DNA of 64,000 bases from Enterococcus_D sp050529585. Lineage in GTDB: Bacteria > Bacillota > Bacilli > Lactobacillales > Enterococcaceae. The translations under genes were made by a program, and so were the position numbers. Location of the stretch: assembly GCF_050529585.1 (NCBI RefSeq), contig NZ_CP172882.1:1984001-2048000 (forward strand), in the 5' to 3' direction. This document shows, piece by piece, positions 34,139 to 43,633 of this stretch (position 1 is the first letter of the stretch; each line of letters begins with the position of its first letter). The notes beneath the pieces are model-generated. The model was not told where the DNA came from. It did no database searches and saw nothing but the letters and a program-made list of their open reading frames with translations.

Positions 34139-35276
34139 ATTGTTTATCAATCCATTCTATTAATTGGTCGGCAGCATGTCCTTGAACAAAAGTATTCCAC
34201 AACGCATTAAATTTATCAAAAGTACAAGTATCATCTTCTTTTATTGCAGCAATAAGTTCATCTATACTTGTAACAATATACGGAGCAGCCCATTCTTTAA
34301 AATTCTTCTGCAAGCCCACGGTATTTTCATATTGTTCAAAATCATAACAATAGTAAATGATTTTTCCTTGTTTTCTTGCTAAAGAATATTCAAATGGGAT
34401 CGACGAATAATCTGTTATCAAACAATCAATTTGGCCAAAAACTGTTGACAATGGAATATCCTCAGGAATTTGTTTCACGTTTGGAAGATGAGCTAATTGT
34501 TCTTTAAGCTTATGATCGTGGGGATGCAACCGAACATATAGTTGCCATCCTTCAGGAAATCGTCTTTGTATCTCATTCAAATCTACACCTAGTACCTCAT
34601 TTTGATCACGATAAGTAGGCGCATATAATGCGATTTTTTCATTTATATGTTGGTTAGCAAATACAGTCGTCGAGCTTTTATACTCGCGAAAATACAAATC
34701 AGTAACTGGATAACCAAATGGCAGGACTGAATACTTGTTTAAGTAGCTATCACAAAAAATGTTGGCCATTTCTTCTGAACTAACCACGATATGTGTAAAA
34801 CGATCGTACACTTTTTTATAACGATTTCTATCTGTCTCTGTAACATGTTCCGTATATTTTGCTCCAGCACCGAATGCTTTTATTGCTCCATTTGCATGCC
34901 ACAATTGAACAACTTTAACTTCGTTTTCAAAATTAAAACCAGCCAAAATAGCAAAGTAATTGTCGCAAAGAATCACTTTTGCACTATTTAAAGCAGGAAC
35001 AATCCGAGCATAGATATCTAGTAATGAATCTAAAGAATACGTCCGAATACCTTTTTCCTTAAAAGTATCTGCAAGAAATTTTGCTTCCTTAGTATAACAA
35101 ATAATTAAGCGCTTGTTATACTTCTTCACTAGTTCATCTAATATGTACTCACTCGTGCTTGGAAAACTAAGCAAGAAAACAACATTTTCATTTTTTTTTC
35201 TTTTACCATAACCTAGAGTTCGTATGGGTAATAAGTAAAGTGTCTTCATCAAAGACTTAATATATTTTTTTAACAT
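34128..35276 (-). CDS. tagB: Teichoic acid glycerophosphate primase TagB/TarB
   Basis: A 382-aa CDP-glycerol glycerophosphotransferase, the length of Bacillus TagB (about 380). It shows LWHANGAIKAFGAGAKY (the TagB-type form of the first active-site block), YAPTYRDQNEV, LYVRLHPHD, and TDYSSIPFEYSLA. It adds the first glycerol phosphate to the ManNAc-GlcNAc lipid. A weakly hydrophobic, basic N-terminus probably lets it sit on the membrane. AGAGGCG precedes the ATG. It is first in tagB-tagA-fusion2-fusion1, with overlaps or short gaps. Confidence 0.9.
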   Translation of the reverse strand: MLKKYIKSLMKTLYLLPIRTLGYGKRKKNENVVFLLSFPSTSEYILDELVKKYNKRLIICYTKEAKFLADTFKEKGIRTYSLDSLLDIYARIVPALNSAKVILCDNYFAILAGFNFENEVKVVQLWHANGAIKAFGAGAKYTEHVTETDRNRYKKVYDRFTHIVVSSEEMANIFCDSYLNKYSVLPFGYPVTDLYFREYKSSTTVFANQHINEKIALYAPTYRDQNEVLGVDLNEIQRRFPEGWQLYVRLHPHDHKLKEQLAHLPNVKQIPEDIPLSTVFGQIDCLITDYSSIPFEYSLARKQGKIIYYCYDFEQYENTVGLQKNFKEWAAPYIVTSIDELIAAIKEDDTCTFDKFNALWNTFVQGHAADQLIEWIDKQYED

Positions 35277-35368
35277 AATTCGCCTCTTTTTCACGCTAAC
35301 TTATATTCTAACCGATATAAAGGAAAAAGAAAATATTTGTAACGAAACCGTCACATATTCCCAACACA

Positions 35369-35402
35369 AAAAACCAGGCCTACATAAGGTCTGGTTTTTT
35401 TC
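35369..35402 (-). terminator. Bidirectional terminator upstream of tagB
   Basis: AACCAGgCCT/AGGtCTGGTT stem with a 5-base loop and A/T runs on both sides, after the GT-C-like gene. Confidence 0.85.
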
Positions 35403-35435
35403 TATTATTGTTTAACGTTTTTTACATACATATCG

Positions 35436-37136
35436 TCAATTTAATAAGGTTTTTATAGATTTTTTTAAATAAGATATGATGATGATTATCCAAGCAAAGA
35501 TCGGGAATATTAGCGTTAGCATGAAAAACCAAGGTACATGGTATGAGACGACAAGTTCATTTTCTCCAAGTCTTTGATCAACACTTACTACACCGATAGT
35601 ACTAAGACTAAAATCGCCCTTTTCGAGTTTTCTTCCATTTAGTTCTAATTGTGTTCGCTCATATTTGATAATAGGAACTTTTATTTTTTCATTTTTACTG
35701 CCTTTCCAAAAAACATGAATCTCATTATTTAAAACTTTCTTTTCAAAATAACGATTTTTATTTATCACATCATTTCCATACGCATTATATTTACTGGATC
35801 GATCTTTTTTATAGAGTGGCAAATAGTCGGGAGCTGATTTTTGAAAGCTTTCTAATATTTTCTTTTTATCACTCGAAAACAACTGATTCTTCATTTTTTT
35901 CTCGTCATCAATAAAAATATATGAATGGACTCTCCTATTTACCGCTGTTTCACTATTATGCCAATCAATCATTTTGGTTGTATTTTCATAAGTTACTTGC
36001 ATAAGAGATAAACCAAACAATAGCATCAAAAATACAGGTTTAGCTAATCTAATTTTAGACTCAGAAGATAGAATGAGCGCAAGACCTATTAACAGAAGCA
36101 CTATACCAAAAATAACAAATCTGAATGGAAATTGTAAAAGGTCCAAAAATGGTACTCTTAACTTGGATAGCGTTGCCCATGGAAAAAAGTTAGTAGCTAG
36201 TATAGTAAAGATTGCTGTAATAAACCCAGTTATTTTCAAAAAAGGTGAAACTTTATAACGTTTGTCCAATAATATACAGAACAATATTGCAAATAAAATA
36301 GGTAAAAACCTTGGATATTTAATCCAATACGAACTATTCGCTGTGATTGTATTATTCTCCATGTGTTGGTTTAAAAACGGTGGTACAAGTTGATTAAAGC
36401 GATAAATGTCTAACATGTTCACCCAGACATTCATCGTAAGTAGTAAAAAGAGTCCAATGGCTACAAACAGTTTTTTTATCAATGATTTTTTATTTTTTGA
36501 TTGAATAAACATATAAACGAAAAAACAAAAATAAATAAGGACTAGAAATAAAGCTGAAAGAACATGGATTTGAAACATCACACTAATAGAAATAGCTGTG
36601 CCTAAGCTACTTAACTGTTTCTTTTCCACAAGGTTGACCAGAGGGATCAAGCATAGTGGCAGTATGGCTGATGGCCATGCAGAAAGTCCTTGCTGATCAA
36701 TCCAGTACTGAATTGGATAGGTAGTCATGAAAAAAATTCCCATCCCAGTTGCCAACCAACTATTGATATGTATCTTTTTTAAGAAGGTCAACATGGATAA
36801 CCCTGACAATACATAAATCAAAAAATTAGATAAAACTTGATAGTGGAACCAAGATCTAGATATAAGAACCAAGAATCCTTGAAAGTAAGCAAAAACAGGA
36901 CCGTACAGGGCATTTACGATCCTACCCGATTGTTGAAAACCATACATTGTAATAAAGTATTGAAAATTGCCATTTTTTATTTGTTCACTTGCATCATAAA
37001 AGCGATTGAAATGAAACATTGCATCAGAACCGATAACAAAACCTTTAAGATAGACCTGAGGGAAGACCAACAGTAAACTAGCAAACAAAATTAGTAATAT
37101 TTGTAAAAAAAATTGACGTCTCTTTAAAAAATTCAT
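35436..37136 (-). CDS. Multi-pass membrane protein, GT-C/YfhO-like
   Basis: A 566-aa protein with about 11 helices through residue 390, then a soluble extracellular domain of about 150 residues and a final helix (about 540-558). The first loop contains GSDAMFHFNRFYD, like the acidic catalytic loop of GT-C glycosyltransferases using polyprenyl-phosphate sugars. Substrate unknown. Encoded next to the teichoic acid cluster in A+T-rich DNA but separated from it by a terminator. It may decorate the polymer outside the cell; this is inference. AGGAG precedes the ATG. Confidence 0.75.
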   Translation of the reverse strand: MNFLKRRQFFLQILLILFASLLLVFPQVYLKGFVIGSDAMFHFNRFYDASEQIKNGNFQYFITMYGFQQSGRIVNALYGPVFAYFQGFLVLISRSWFHYQVLSNFLIYVLSGLSMLTFLKKIHINSWLATGMGIFFMTTYPIQYWIDQQGLSAWPSAILPLCLIPLVNLVEKKQLSSLGTAISISVMFQIHVLSALFLVLIYFCFFVYMFIQSKNKKSLIKKLFVAIGLFLLLTMNVWVNMLDIYRFNQLVPPFLNQHMENNTITANSSYWIKYPRFLPILFAILFCILLDKRYKVSPFLKITGFITAIFTILATNFFPWATLSKLRVPFLDLLQFPFRFVIFGIVLLLIGLALILSSESKIRLAKPVFLMLLFGLSLMQVTYENTTKMIDWHNSETAVNRRVHSYIFIDDEKKMKNQLFSSDKKKILESFQKSAPDYLPLYKKDRSSKYNAYGNDVINKNRYFEKKVLNNEIHVFWKGSKNEKIKVPIIKYERTQLELNGRKLEKGDFSLSTIGVVSVDQRLGENELVVSYHVPWFFMLTLIFPIFAWIIIIISYLKKSIKTLLN

Positions 37137-37497
37137 TATATTAATCTCCTATATCCTATACATCTAATAAATGTAAAATTTATAAACAATAAATAATTCT
37201 TTTAATGAGCTTTCAATTTTAACTCAACACATTTAAATATATAGAAAACATTGACTAATATCAAATTTTAAATATAGTAATTATTTGTTTACTAATAGAA
37301 TTATTAATTACAATAGAATTTAATTAATCTTTGATTAAAAATCAGATTAAATCTAACTTCAATACGAATAGAATCAAATAGTTATCTATTTTTTTCTAAA
37401 ACTTTATGAATCTAATCTAAACAAAAATTCCTTATTTAGTTTTATTTCCTTTTTTCTTATTAGCATTACTAATACTTGAAAAATATACCATAAATTA
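37137..37497. other. A+T-rich noncoding stretch
   Basis: About 360 bases of very A+T-rich DNA upstream of the GT-C-like gene. I see no ORF with a ribosome site, no clear hairpin and no conserved RNA. TATAAT-like runs are many and cannot be ranked. It probably contains the promoter of the GT-C-like gene and marks the edge of the variable block. Confidence 0.5.
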
Positions 37498-37537
37498 AGA
37501 ACCTGATCATAACGTGAATTTGTTATGACCAGGTTCT
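37498..37537 (-). terminator. Hairpin after asnS
   Basis: AGAACCTGaTCATAAC/GTTATGAcCAGGTTCT, a 16-bp stem with one mismatch and an 8-base loop. The T-run on the minus strand is weak. Confidence 0.65.
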
Positions 37538-37592
37538 ATTGAGTATTGATAATAAAATAAAAGACTTGAACTTTTACTGTTCACATTACATC

Positions 37593-38891
37593 CTAAGGAT
37601 AAATCCGATTCAACAAACGTGGGAATGGAATCGACTCCCGTACATGTTCAATACCAGAAAGCCAAGTAACAGTTCGTTCTAAGCCCAACCCAAAACCTGT
37701 ATGTGGTACTGAACCATATTTGCGTAAATCTAGATACCATGAATACTCATTCTCGTCTAAGCCATGGGCTTTGATTTGTTCTAGGAGATATTCATGATCA
37801 ATGGCCCGTTCTGAACCGCCTATGATCTCTCCGTAACCTTCTGGGGCAATCATGTCGGCACAGATCACAACATCTTCTCTAGTTGGATGTGGTTTCATAT
37901 AAAACGGTTTGATCGCTTTTGGATAGTTTAAGATAAAGACTGGTTGATCAAAAGAATTCGCGATAAAGGTTTCATGCGGTGAGCCAAAGTCATCTCCCCA
38001 TTGAATATCGTCAAAGCCATTTTTTTGTAACAATTCCACTGCATCATCGTATGAAATACGTGGGAAAGGCAGTTTGGTGTACTTTTGCAAGACTTCACGA
38101 TCACGGCCTAAAACATCTAATGCATAATCACAATTGTCTAGTACGCTTTGCACAAGAAATGCAACATATTGTTCTTGCACTTCCAAACTTTCTTCTTGAT
38201 GCATAAAGGCCATTTCAGGTTCGATCATCCAAAACTCGATCAAATGACGACGGGTTTTTGATTTTTCTGCTCTAAAAGTTGGACCAAATGAAAATACTTT
38301 ACCAAAAGCCATTGCAGCAGCTTCCATGTATAATTGACCAGATTGAGACAAATACGCTTTTTGATCAAAATAGTTGGTTTCAAATAAATCTGTTGTGCCT
38401 TCTGGTGCAGAACCTGTCAAAATCGGCGGATCGATTTTGATAAAGCCGTTTTGATTGAAAAATTCATAGGTTGCCCGGATGATTTCATTACGGATCTGCA
38501 TGATGGCATGTTGTTTAGAAGAACGCAGCCATAAATGGCGATGATCCATCAAGAAGTCCGTTCCATGTTCTTTAGGTGTGATTGGATAATCATGACTTTC
38601 TCCTACCACTTCGATACCTGAGATGCCGATTTCATAACCAAATTTAGAACGGCTGTCTTCGCGAATTTCTCCAGTGATCAACACTGCTGTCTCTTGACTC
38701 AGATTTTTTGCCAATTGAAAAACATCTTCTCCAACTTCGCTTTTTACAACGATACCTTGGAAATAAGCAGTTCCATCACGGAGTTGTAAAAAGGCAATTT
38801 TACCGCTTGAACGTTTGTTAGCGATCCATGCACCAATTTGGACTGTTTCGCCCACGTGATGTTTTGCATCTAAAATTTGAATAGATTTCAC
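37593..38891 (-). CDS. asnS: Asparaginyl-tRNA synthetase
   Basis: A 432-aa class IIb synthetase. The N-terminal OB-fold anticodon-binding domain (GETVQIGAWIANKRSSGKIAF) is followed by motif 2 (FGPTFRAEKSKTRRHLIEFWMIEPE) and motif 3 (GFGLGLERTVTWLSG). It charges tRNA-Asn with Asn. GTG start after AGGAGA. No T-box leader is present, which fits its position at the end of the dinG-ypmB-aspB-asnS operon, the same order as in Bacillus. Confidence 0.96.
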   Translation of the reverse strand: MKSIQILDAKHHVGETVQIGAWIANKRSSGKIAFLQLRDGTAYFQGIVVKSEVGEDVFQLAKNLSQETAVLITGEIREDSRSKFGYEIGISGIEVVGESHDYPITPKEHGTDFLMDHRHLWLRSSKQHAIMQIRNEIIRATYEFFNQNGFIKIDPPILTGSAPEGTTDLFETNYFDQKAYLSQSGQLYMEAAAMAFGKVFSFGPTFRAEKSKTRRHLIEFWMIEPEMAFMHQEESLEVQEQYVAFLVQSVLDNCDYALDVLGRDREVLQKYTKLPFPRISYDDAVELLQKNGFDDIQWGDDFGSPHETFIANSFDQPVFILNYPKAIKPFYMKPHPTREDVVICADMIAPEGYGEIIGGSERAIDHEYLLEQIKAHGLDENEYSWYLDLRKYGSVPHTGFGLGLERTVTWLSGIEHVRESIPFPRLLNRIYP

Positions 38892-38932
38892 TTGATTCTC
38901 TCCTAACTATTATTTAAAGCACCATAAGCATT

Positions 38933-40126
38933 TTATACGTTTTGGCGCTTATTTTCAACAAAATCATGGATTCGCTTGGCAGCTTCCGCTAAAGTGTCCC
39001 AATCTGTTGCATAACTGATTCTAAGATAATCTGGTGCACCAAAACCCGCACCGGTAACAACTGCAACATGGGCTTCTACCAGCAATCCTTCTACGAACTC
39101 ATCAATCGTTTGATAGCCGCAGAGACGAATGGCTTCTTTGACATTCGGAAAAAGGTAAAATGCACCTTGAGGCTTCGTCAATTCAAACCCAGGAATAGCT
39201 GCGATCAGTGGATACAAATCATTCAAGCGTTGTTCAAACGCTTGACGCATCACCTCGATTGAATCCTGATCGCCAGTCAACGCTTCAACAGCAGCATACT
39301 GACTGACAGCCGGTGGGTTGCTTGTCGCTTGTGATGCGATATCGATCATAGCGCCGATAATTGCTTGATCACCCACAGCAAAGCCAATACGCCAACCAGT
39401 CATCGCATACGTTTTTGAGACCCCATTGATAATGATCGTTTGTTTGCCGATCGATTCTGATAAAGCAGCAATCGGCGTAAATTCATGACCGTTATAAACC
39501 AAGCGGCCATAAATATCATCCGAAATGATCCATATATCATGTGCGACAGCCCACTCCCCAATTGCTAGTAATTCTTCTTTTGTATAGATCGCACCAGTTG
39601 GATTAGCCGGTGAATTCAAGATGATTGCTTTGGTTTTGCTTGTACGGGCCGCATCCAATTGCGAAACAGTGACTTTAAAATCGTCTGCTTGGGTGGCTTC
39701 TACAAACACAGGTGTGCCTTCAGCCAAACGAATCTGCTCGGCATAGCTGACCCAATACGGTACCGGAATGATCACTTCATCTGCTTCATCAAGAATTGCC
39801 TGAAACAATGTGTACAGGGCAAATTTTGCGCCGTCAGTCACGATAACTTGGTTTGTTTCATAGGACAGACCATAAAATGCTTTGATGTAGTCCGTAATCG
39901 CTTTTCTTAGTTCTGGTATGCCGGCTGTCGGGGTATAAAAACTAACTTTTCCTGCTTCGATGGCTTCGATAGCAGCTGCCCGAATATTTTTTGGTGTAAA
40001 AAAATCAGGCTCCCCAACAGTTAAACTTAATACATCTATCCCTTGGTCTTTTAATGCTTTCGCTTTTGCAGAAGCTGCTAACGTGACCGACGGTTCTAAT
40101 TTCTCAGCTCTTTTTGACAGTACCAT
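38933..40126 (-). CDS. aspB: Pyridoxal-phosphate aminotransferase (aspartate aminotransferase type)
   Basis: A 397-aa class I/II fold-type I aminotransferase. The PLP lysine is in GVSKTYAMTGWRIGFAVG, with NSPANPTGAIYTKEEL and SDDIYGRLVYNG before it and LRISYATDWDTL containing the carboxylate-binding Arg. It interconverts aspartate and oxaloacetate, supplying aspartate. AAAGGA lies 8 bases before the ATG; an earlier ATG overlaps the ribosome site. Next gene is asnS. Confidence 0.94.
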   Translation of the reverse strand: MVLSKRAEKLEPSVTLAASAKAKALKDQGIDVLSLTVGEPDFFTPKNIRAAAIEAIEAGKVSFYTPTAGIPELRKAITDYIKAFYGLSYETNQVIVTDGAKFALYTLFQAILDEADEVIIPVPYWVSYAEQIRLAEGTPVFVEATQADDFKVTVSQLDAARTSKTKAIILNSPANPTGAIYTKEELLAIGEWAVAHDIWIISDDIYGRLVYNGHEFTPIAALSESIGKQTIIINGVSKTYAMTGWRIGFAVGDQAIIGAMIDIASQATSNPPAVSQYAAVEALTGDQDSIEVMRQAFEQRLNDLYPLIAAIPGFELTKPQGAFYLFPNVKEAIRLCGYQTIDEFVEGLLVEAHVAVVTGAGFGAPDYLRISYATDWDTLAEAAKRIHDFVENKRQNV

Positions 40127-40168
40127 ATCAATCATCCTTTCTGAATGCAGGTTTCGCTAATTCATCGC

Positions 40169-40669
40169 TTAAATATTTGTGATCGTATTGATTTCTTTGC
40201 CATCTTTGAAGTCAATGAGAAAATAACTCAACGTTCCTTCACTATCTTTGGTCATGATTTCCCATGTTGGGGTATCTTCAAACAAGCCCAGCGTGGCTTT
40301 TTGAATCGTTTGTTCTGGATGAGCTTCCTTGATTGCTTGTTTGGCTTGCGCCTCTGTTAAACCATCTTCTTGATTGTAAACCGTTACTTTCTCCCCACTT
40401 TTTGGAATAATCACAACGATTTCTTTTTCATTTTTATCTTTACCGACAATGCTAAAAGAAGTCGTTTCTCTAGTAAACCAATAAAACTGGTCAACTTCGG
40501 CAAGGTCGGTATATTCCTCGGCAATCGCAATGGCTTCATTCCGTGCTTGGCGCATCGGTCTTGATGCCCGCAGATAAAAAATCGAAGAAAAAATGATCAG
40601 CACAAGTAAGGTGGTTATGGCAATCAACAAAATGACGACACGACGTTGTTCTTTGTCTTTTGTTTTCAT
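40169..40669 (-). CDS. ypmB: YpmB-like membrane-anchored PepSY-type protein
   Basis: A 166-aa protein with an N-terminal helix (about residues 12-33) and an extracellular region with two short PepSY-like repeats (AIAIAEEYTDLAEV; LTEAQAKQAIKEAHPEQTIQKATLG; TPTWEIMTKDSEGTLSYFLIDFKDG). It matches YpmB/DUF5590, role unknown. AAAGGAG precedes the ATG. It lies between dinG and aspB as in Bacillus. Confidence 0.88.
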   Translation of the reverse strand: MKTKDKEQRRVVILLIAITTLLVLIIFSSIFYLRASRPMRQARNEAIAIAEEYTDLAEVDQFYWFTRETTSFSIVGKDKNEKEIVVIIPKSGEKVTVYNQEDGLTEAQAKQAIKEAHPEQTIQKATLGLFEDTPTWEIMTKDSEGTLSYFLIDFKDGKEINTITNI

Positions 40670-40697
40670 ACTGCTTTCTCCTTTTAAATATGCTTTA

Positions 40698-43442
40698 TTA
40701 TAGCAGACTTTCGTTCTCTGTTTCAAAAAAATGACGAATATCTTCCGTCATCTCACTAGGCGTGGCTTCGATCAATGGCAGTTTTTTTGGTAACCCTTTG
40801 ACCATTCGTTTGCCATATTTCGTAGAAAGCAAACGACGGTCCAAAACGATCATGACACCAGTATCCTCTTCTGAACGAATCAAACGGCCTAACGCTTGTC
40901 TTAAGCGTAAGATAGCTTTTGGCAAAGCATCTTCTTTAAATGTATCGATTCCTTGGGCAGCCAAATAAGCGTGGCGGGCATTGACCAACGGGTTTTGCGG
41001 GTTTTCAAAAGGCAACCGGGTGACAATCGCTACTTTGAGGGCTTGACCAGGCAAATCAACCCCCTCCCAAAAACTATTGGTACCAAATAAAATGCCATTT
41101 TCTGCTAATAAAAACTTTTTCAATATTTTTTCGCGGCTTCCACCAGTTCCTTGAGCAATCAGCTCTCTGCCCTGATTCAACGCTTTCTTGTGCAGACGAT
41201 CGTAGACAGCTTTTAAGGTTTCATGGGCAGTAAACAAAACCAATATCGGTTGTTGGAGTTCAAATAAAATCGGTGTTAAGGCCTCCGCAAGATAATCCGC
41301 ATATTCATTTGCATCTGCTTGTTGGATCGATATTCCTTGTTTGACAACATATAATCTTGCTTGTTTTTCGTAATCATAAAAAGCCGGAATCGTTTTGACA
41401 GGTGTTTCAGGTATGCCTAGCTGATGGGCAAAGTATTCTTTGTTCCCTGGGACTTTTAACGTGCCGCCAAGAAAAATAATATGCCGATACCTTTGATACC
41501 ATTTACTTTCTGCTACCTGTTTGCCTTCCAAATCTGCCAATTCGATCGTTCCAGATTGATGACTCGGATGCAGACGCAACCAATGAACATATCGAGGATG
41601 CCAACTATCCAACCAAGTTGTAACCGTATAGGCTTGTATCTGAAACTGATCAAAATAATCAAGGAGTCTTGCCATCAGTAGTCGCTGTTGGGCGGTAAGA
41701 TGCTCGTTTAGTTCCATAAAACAAGCTGCCAATTGCTGCTGTATCTCAGAAATTTCTTGGTAATTCAACACGAGTCTCCGATAAATACGCCCTTGTTCGA
41801 TATGCTCGTTGAATATATCCTTGTGCTGCAAGACTTGCAGCACATTGACTTGGCTGTCAAGGGTCGCAAAAAACGCTTCTTGTGTGTCAATCAATACAGC
41901 CAGGGCTTCTCGGTACAGATTGAATAAAGGCAAAATTTGATACTCACTCTCGAGGACTTCTGCCATCGCATCAAATAACCCTTCCTCGTTAAATTGCAAG
42001 TATTGCCGTTTGAAATAGGCAGAATCAAAGGTATATTGCGAAAGTCCTTCTGCTTGACTAGGCAATTGCTGCGCTTCATCGATCAAGAGAAAATCACTTG
42101 CCGGCAGCAATGGTTGCTGACGCCTATTTTCTTGCAGCAAAAAGGAATGATTGACGATCAAGACATTGCTTTGAGCGACTTGCTTGTATAAATGCCGTAA
42201 AAAATCATGGGTAAAAAATGCTTGCTTATCAGAAAGAAATTCAAGACCCCGATGTCGAATCTCAGTGAACAGTGGATGATCCAAACGAACCAAGTTCAAC
42301 TCATCGAAATCACCAGTGGTCGTTTTCGTAAGCCAGACCAAGATCCCCATTTGGTACTGAGCATATTGTTTTTGATCTGTTGGATGCTCTAAAGTTGCTT
42401 TAAATCGCTGTAAATCAATATAATGGCGATGGCTCTTGACTACAGTAGCTTGGATTGGCTGATCTAACACACGATTCACTAGCGGCACATCTTTATCCAT
42501 GATTTGGTTTTGCAAGAGGATCGAAGAAGTGCTGACGATCAACGGATTATCCGGTGTGGCCAAATACGCTGCTGGAAATAGATAGCCAATCGTCTTTCCC
42601 ATGCCTGTTTCCGCTTCTATGATCACATTTTTCTCAGTGTCAGTAAAGTGATTGTATACTGCATTCATCAAACGGGCTTGCTGTTTACGATAAATCAGAT
42701 AATCACCGAATTGGGCTATTTTCTCTGTTTTTATTTGCGGATATTGTTTGTCATAGTGATTGCGTTCAAAGACTTTGACTTCTTTTTTACGAAGAACGAT
42801 CCCATCTACTTCTTCAAGGGTTTCCGGTATTGTAACTTTGGTTTCATTTACCACACTATGGATAAAATCACTCGTCTGCATCCCCATCTGACCACTCAAT
42901 AGGGCAATCTGTTTCAACGTTGTCCGCGGCAATTCTTTCATGATGGCTTCGATATACATCAGTAATGCTGCAGTTACTTCCGCATCGCTATCCGCCTGAT
43001 GCGGATTTTCATGGACAAAACCAATACTGTCCGCTAAATCACCTAAACGAAAACTACTTTCAGTTGGCAAAAATACTTGCGCCAACTCAACAGTATCGAT
43101 GCCAGGAATCGTTAATGCTGGTAAGCCGCAGCGCACCAGCTCATTGCTTAAAAATTGATAATCAAAATAAATATTGTGGGCGACAAAGATCGTGTTGCTG
43201 AGTAAGTTAAAAATAATATCAGCTACATCTTCAAAATAAGGTGCTTGTTTCACTTGTTGATTCGTGATGTGTGTCAAATTTTGAATTTGTCGAGAAATGC
43301 GTCGATCTGGATTGATATCTGTCGCAAAACGGTTGATCACTTTGCCATCTTGTACCAATACACAGCCAAATTGAATAATACGGTCTACGGCTGCATCCGT
43401 CCCAGTGGTTTCAAGATCCACCACAGCATATATGGGTTTCAT
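40698..43442 (-). CDS. dinG: DinG family 3'-5' exonuclease / DEAD-like helicase
   Basis: A 914-aa two-part protein. Residues 1-170 are a DnaQ-type exonuclease (VVDLETTGTD, HNIYFDYQFL, HQADSDAEVTA). The rest is an XPD/DinG-type helicase with Walker A EAETGMGKTIGYLFP, the DEAH-like box LLIDEAQQLPSQ, and motifs V-VI SFWEGVDLPGQAL and RLRQALGRLIRSEED. There are no Fe-S cysteines in the expected place, as in Firmicute DinG. It heads the ypmB-aspB-asnS operon with AGGAGG before the ATG. Confidence 0.93.
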   Translation of the reverse strand: MKPIYAVVDLETTGTDAAVDRIIQFGCVLVQDGKVINRFATDINPDRRISRQIQNLTHITNQQVKQAPYFEDVADIIFNLLSNTIFVAHNIYFDYQFLSNELVRCGLPALTIPGIDTVELAQVFLPTESSFRLGDLADSIGFVHENPHQADSDAEVTAALLMYIEAIMKELPRTTLKQIALLSGQMGMQTSDFIHSVVNETKVTIPETLEEVDGIVLRKKEVKVFERNHYDKQYPQIKTEKIAQFGDYLIYRKQQARLMNAVYNHFTDTEKNVIIEAETGMGKTIGYLFPAAYLATPDNPLIVSTSSILLQNQIMDKDVPLVNRVLDQPIQATVVKSHRHYIDLQRFKATLEHPTDQKQYAQYQMGILVWLTKTTTGDFDELNLVRLDHPLFTEIRHRGLEFLSDKQAFFTHDFLRHLYKQVAQSNVLIVNHSFLLQENRRQQPLLPASDFLLIDEAQQLPSQAEGLSQYTFDSAYFKRQYLQFNEEGLFDAMAEVLESEYQILPLFNLYREALAVLIDTQEAFFATLDSQVNVLQVLQHKDIFNEHIEQGRIYRRLVLNYQEISEIQQQLAACFMELNEHLTAQQRLLMARLLDYFDQFQIQAYTVTTWLDSWHPRYVHWLRLHPSHQSGTIELADLEGKQVAESKWYQRYRHIIFLGGTLKVPGNKEYFAHQLGIPETPVKTIPAFYDYEKQARLYVVKQGISIQQADANEYADYLAEALTPILFELQQPILVLFTAHETLKAVYDRLHKKALNQGRELIAQGTGGSREKILKKFLLAENGILFGTNSFWEGVDLPGQALKVAIVTRLPFENPQNPLVNARHAYLAAQGIDTFKEDALPKAILRLRQALGRLIRSEEDTGVMIVLDRRLLSTKYGKRMVKGLPKKLPLIEATPSEMTEDIRHFFETENESLL

Positions 43443-43633
43443 TGTATACCTCCTTGCACACTGTTTGCATTATACTACAAAATCAGAAGGCGATACATTA
43501 GTTTTGCAGTCAATCACCGGTCAGATTCAGAAATTGGCACAACCAAATAGACGGATCCCCAATGTGTAAGGAATGGCTTATTTTCGACAAAATCATTGAT
43601 TTTTTTTATACTTAAAGAAAAGGAGGCGTTCAA

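Noticed and set aside
28518..37136. Capsule or EPA-type rhamnose polysaccharide cluster
   Set aside because: No rml genes, no Wzx/Wzy-type flippase or polymerase and no chain-length tyrosine kinase; TagA/TagB/TagF signatures point to teichoic acid.
38892..38932. T-box leader for asnS
   Set aside because: Only 40 bases separate aspB and asnS; no AGGGTGGNACCGCG-like box is present.
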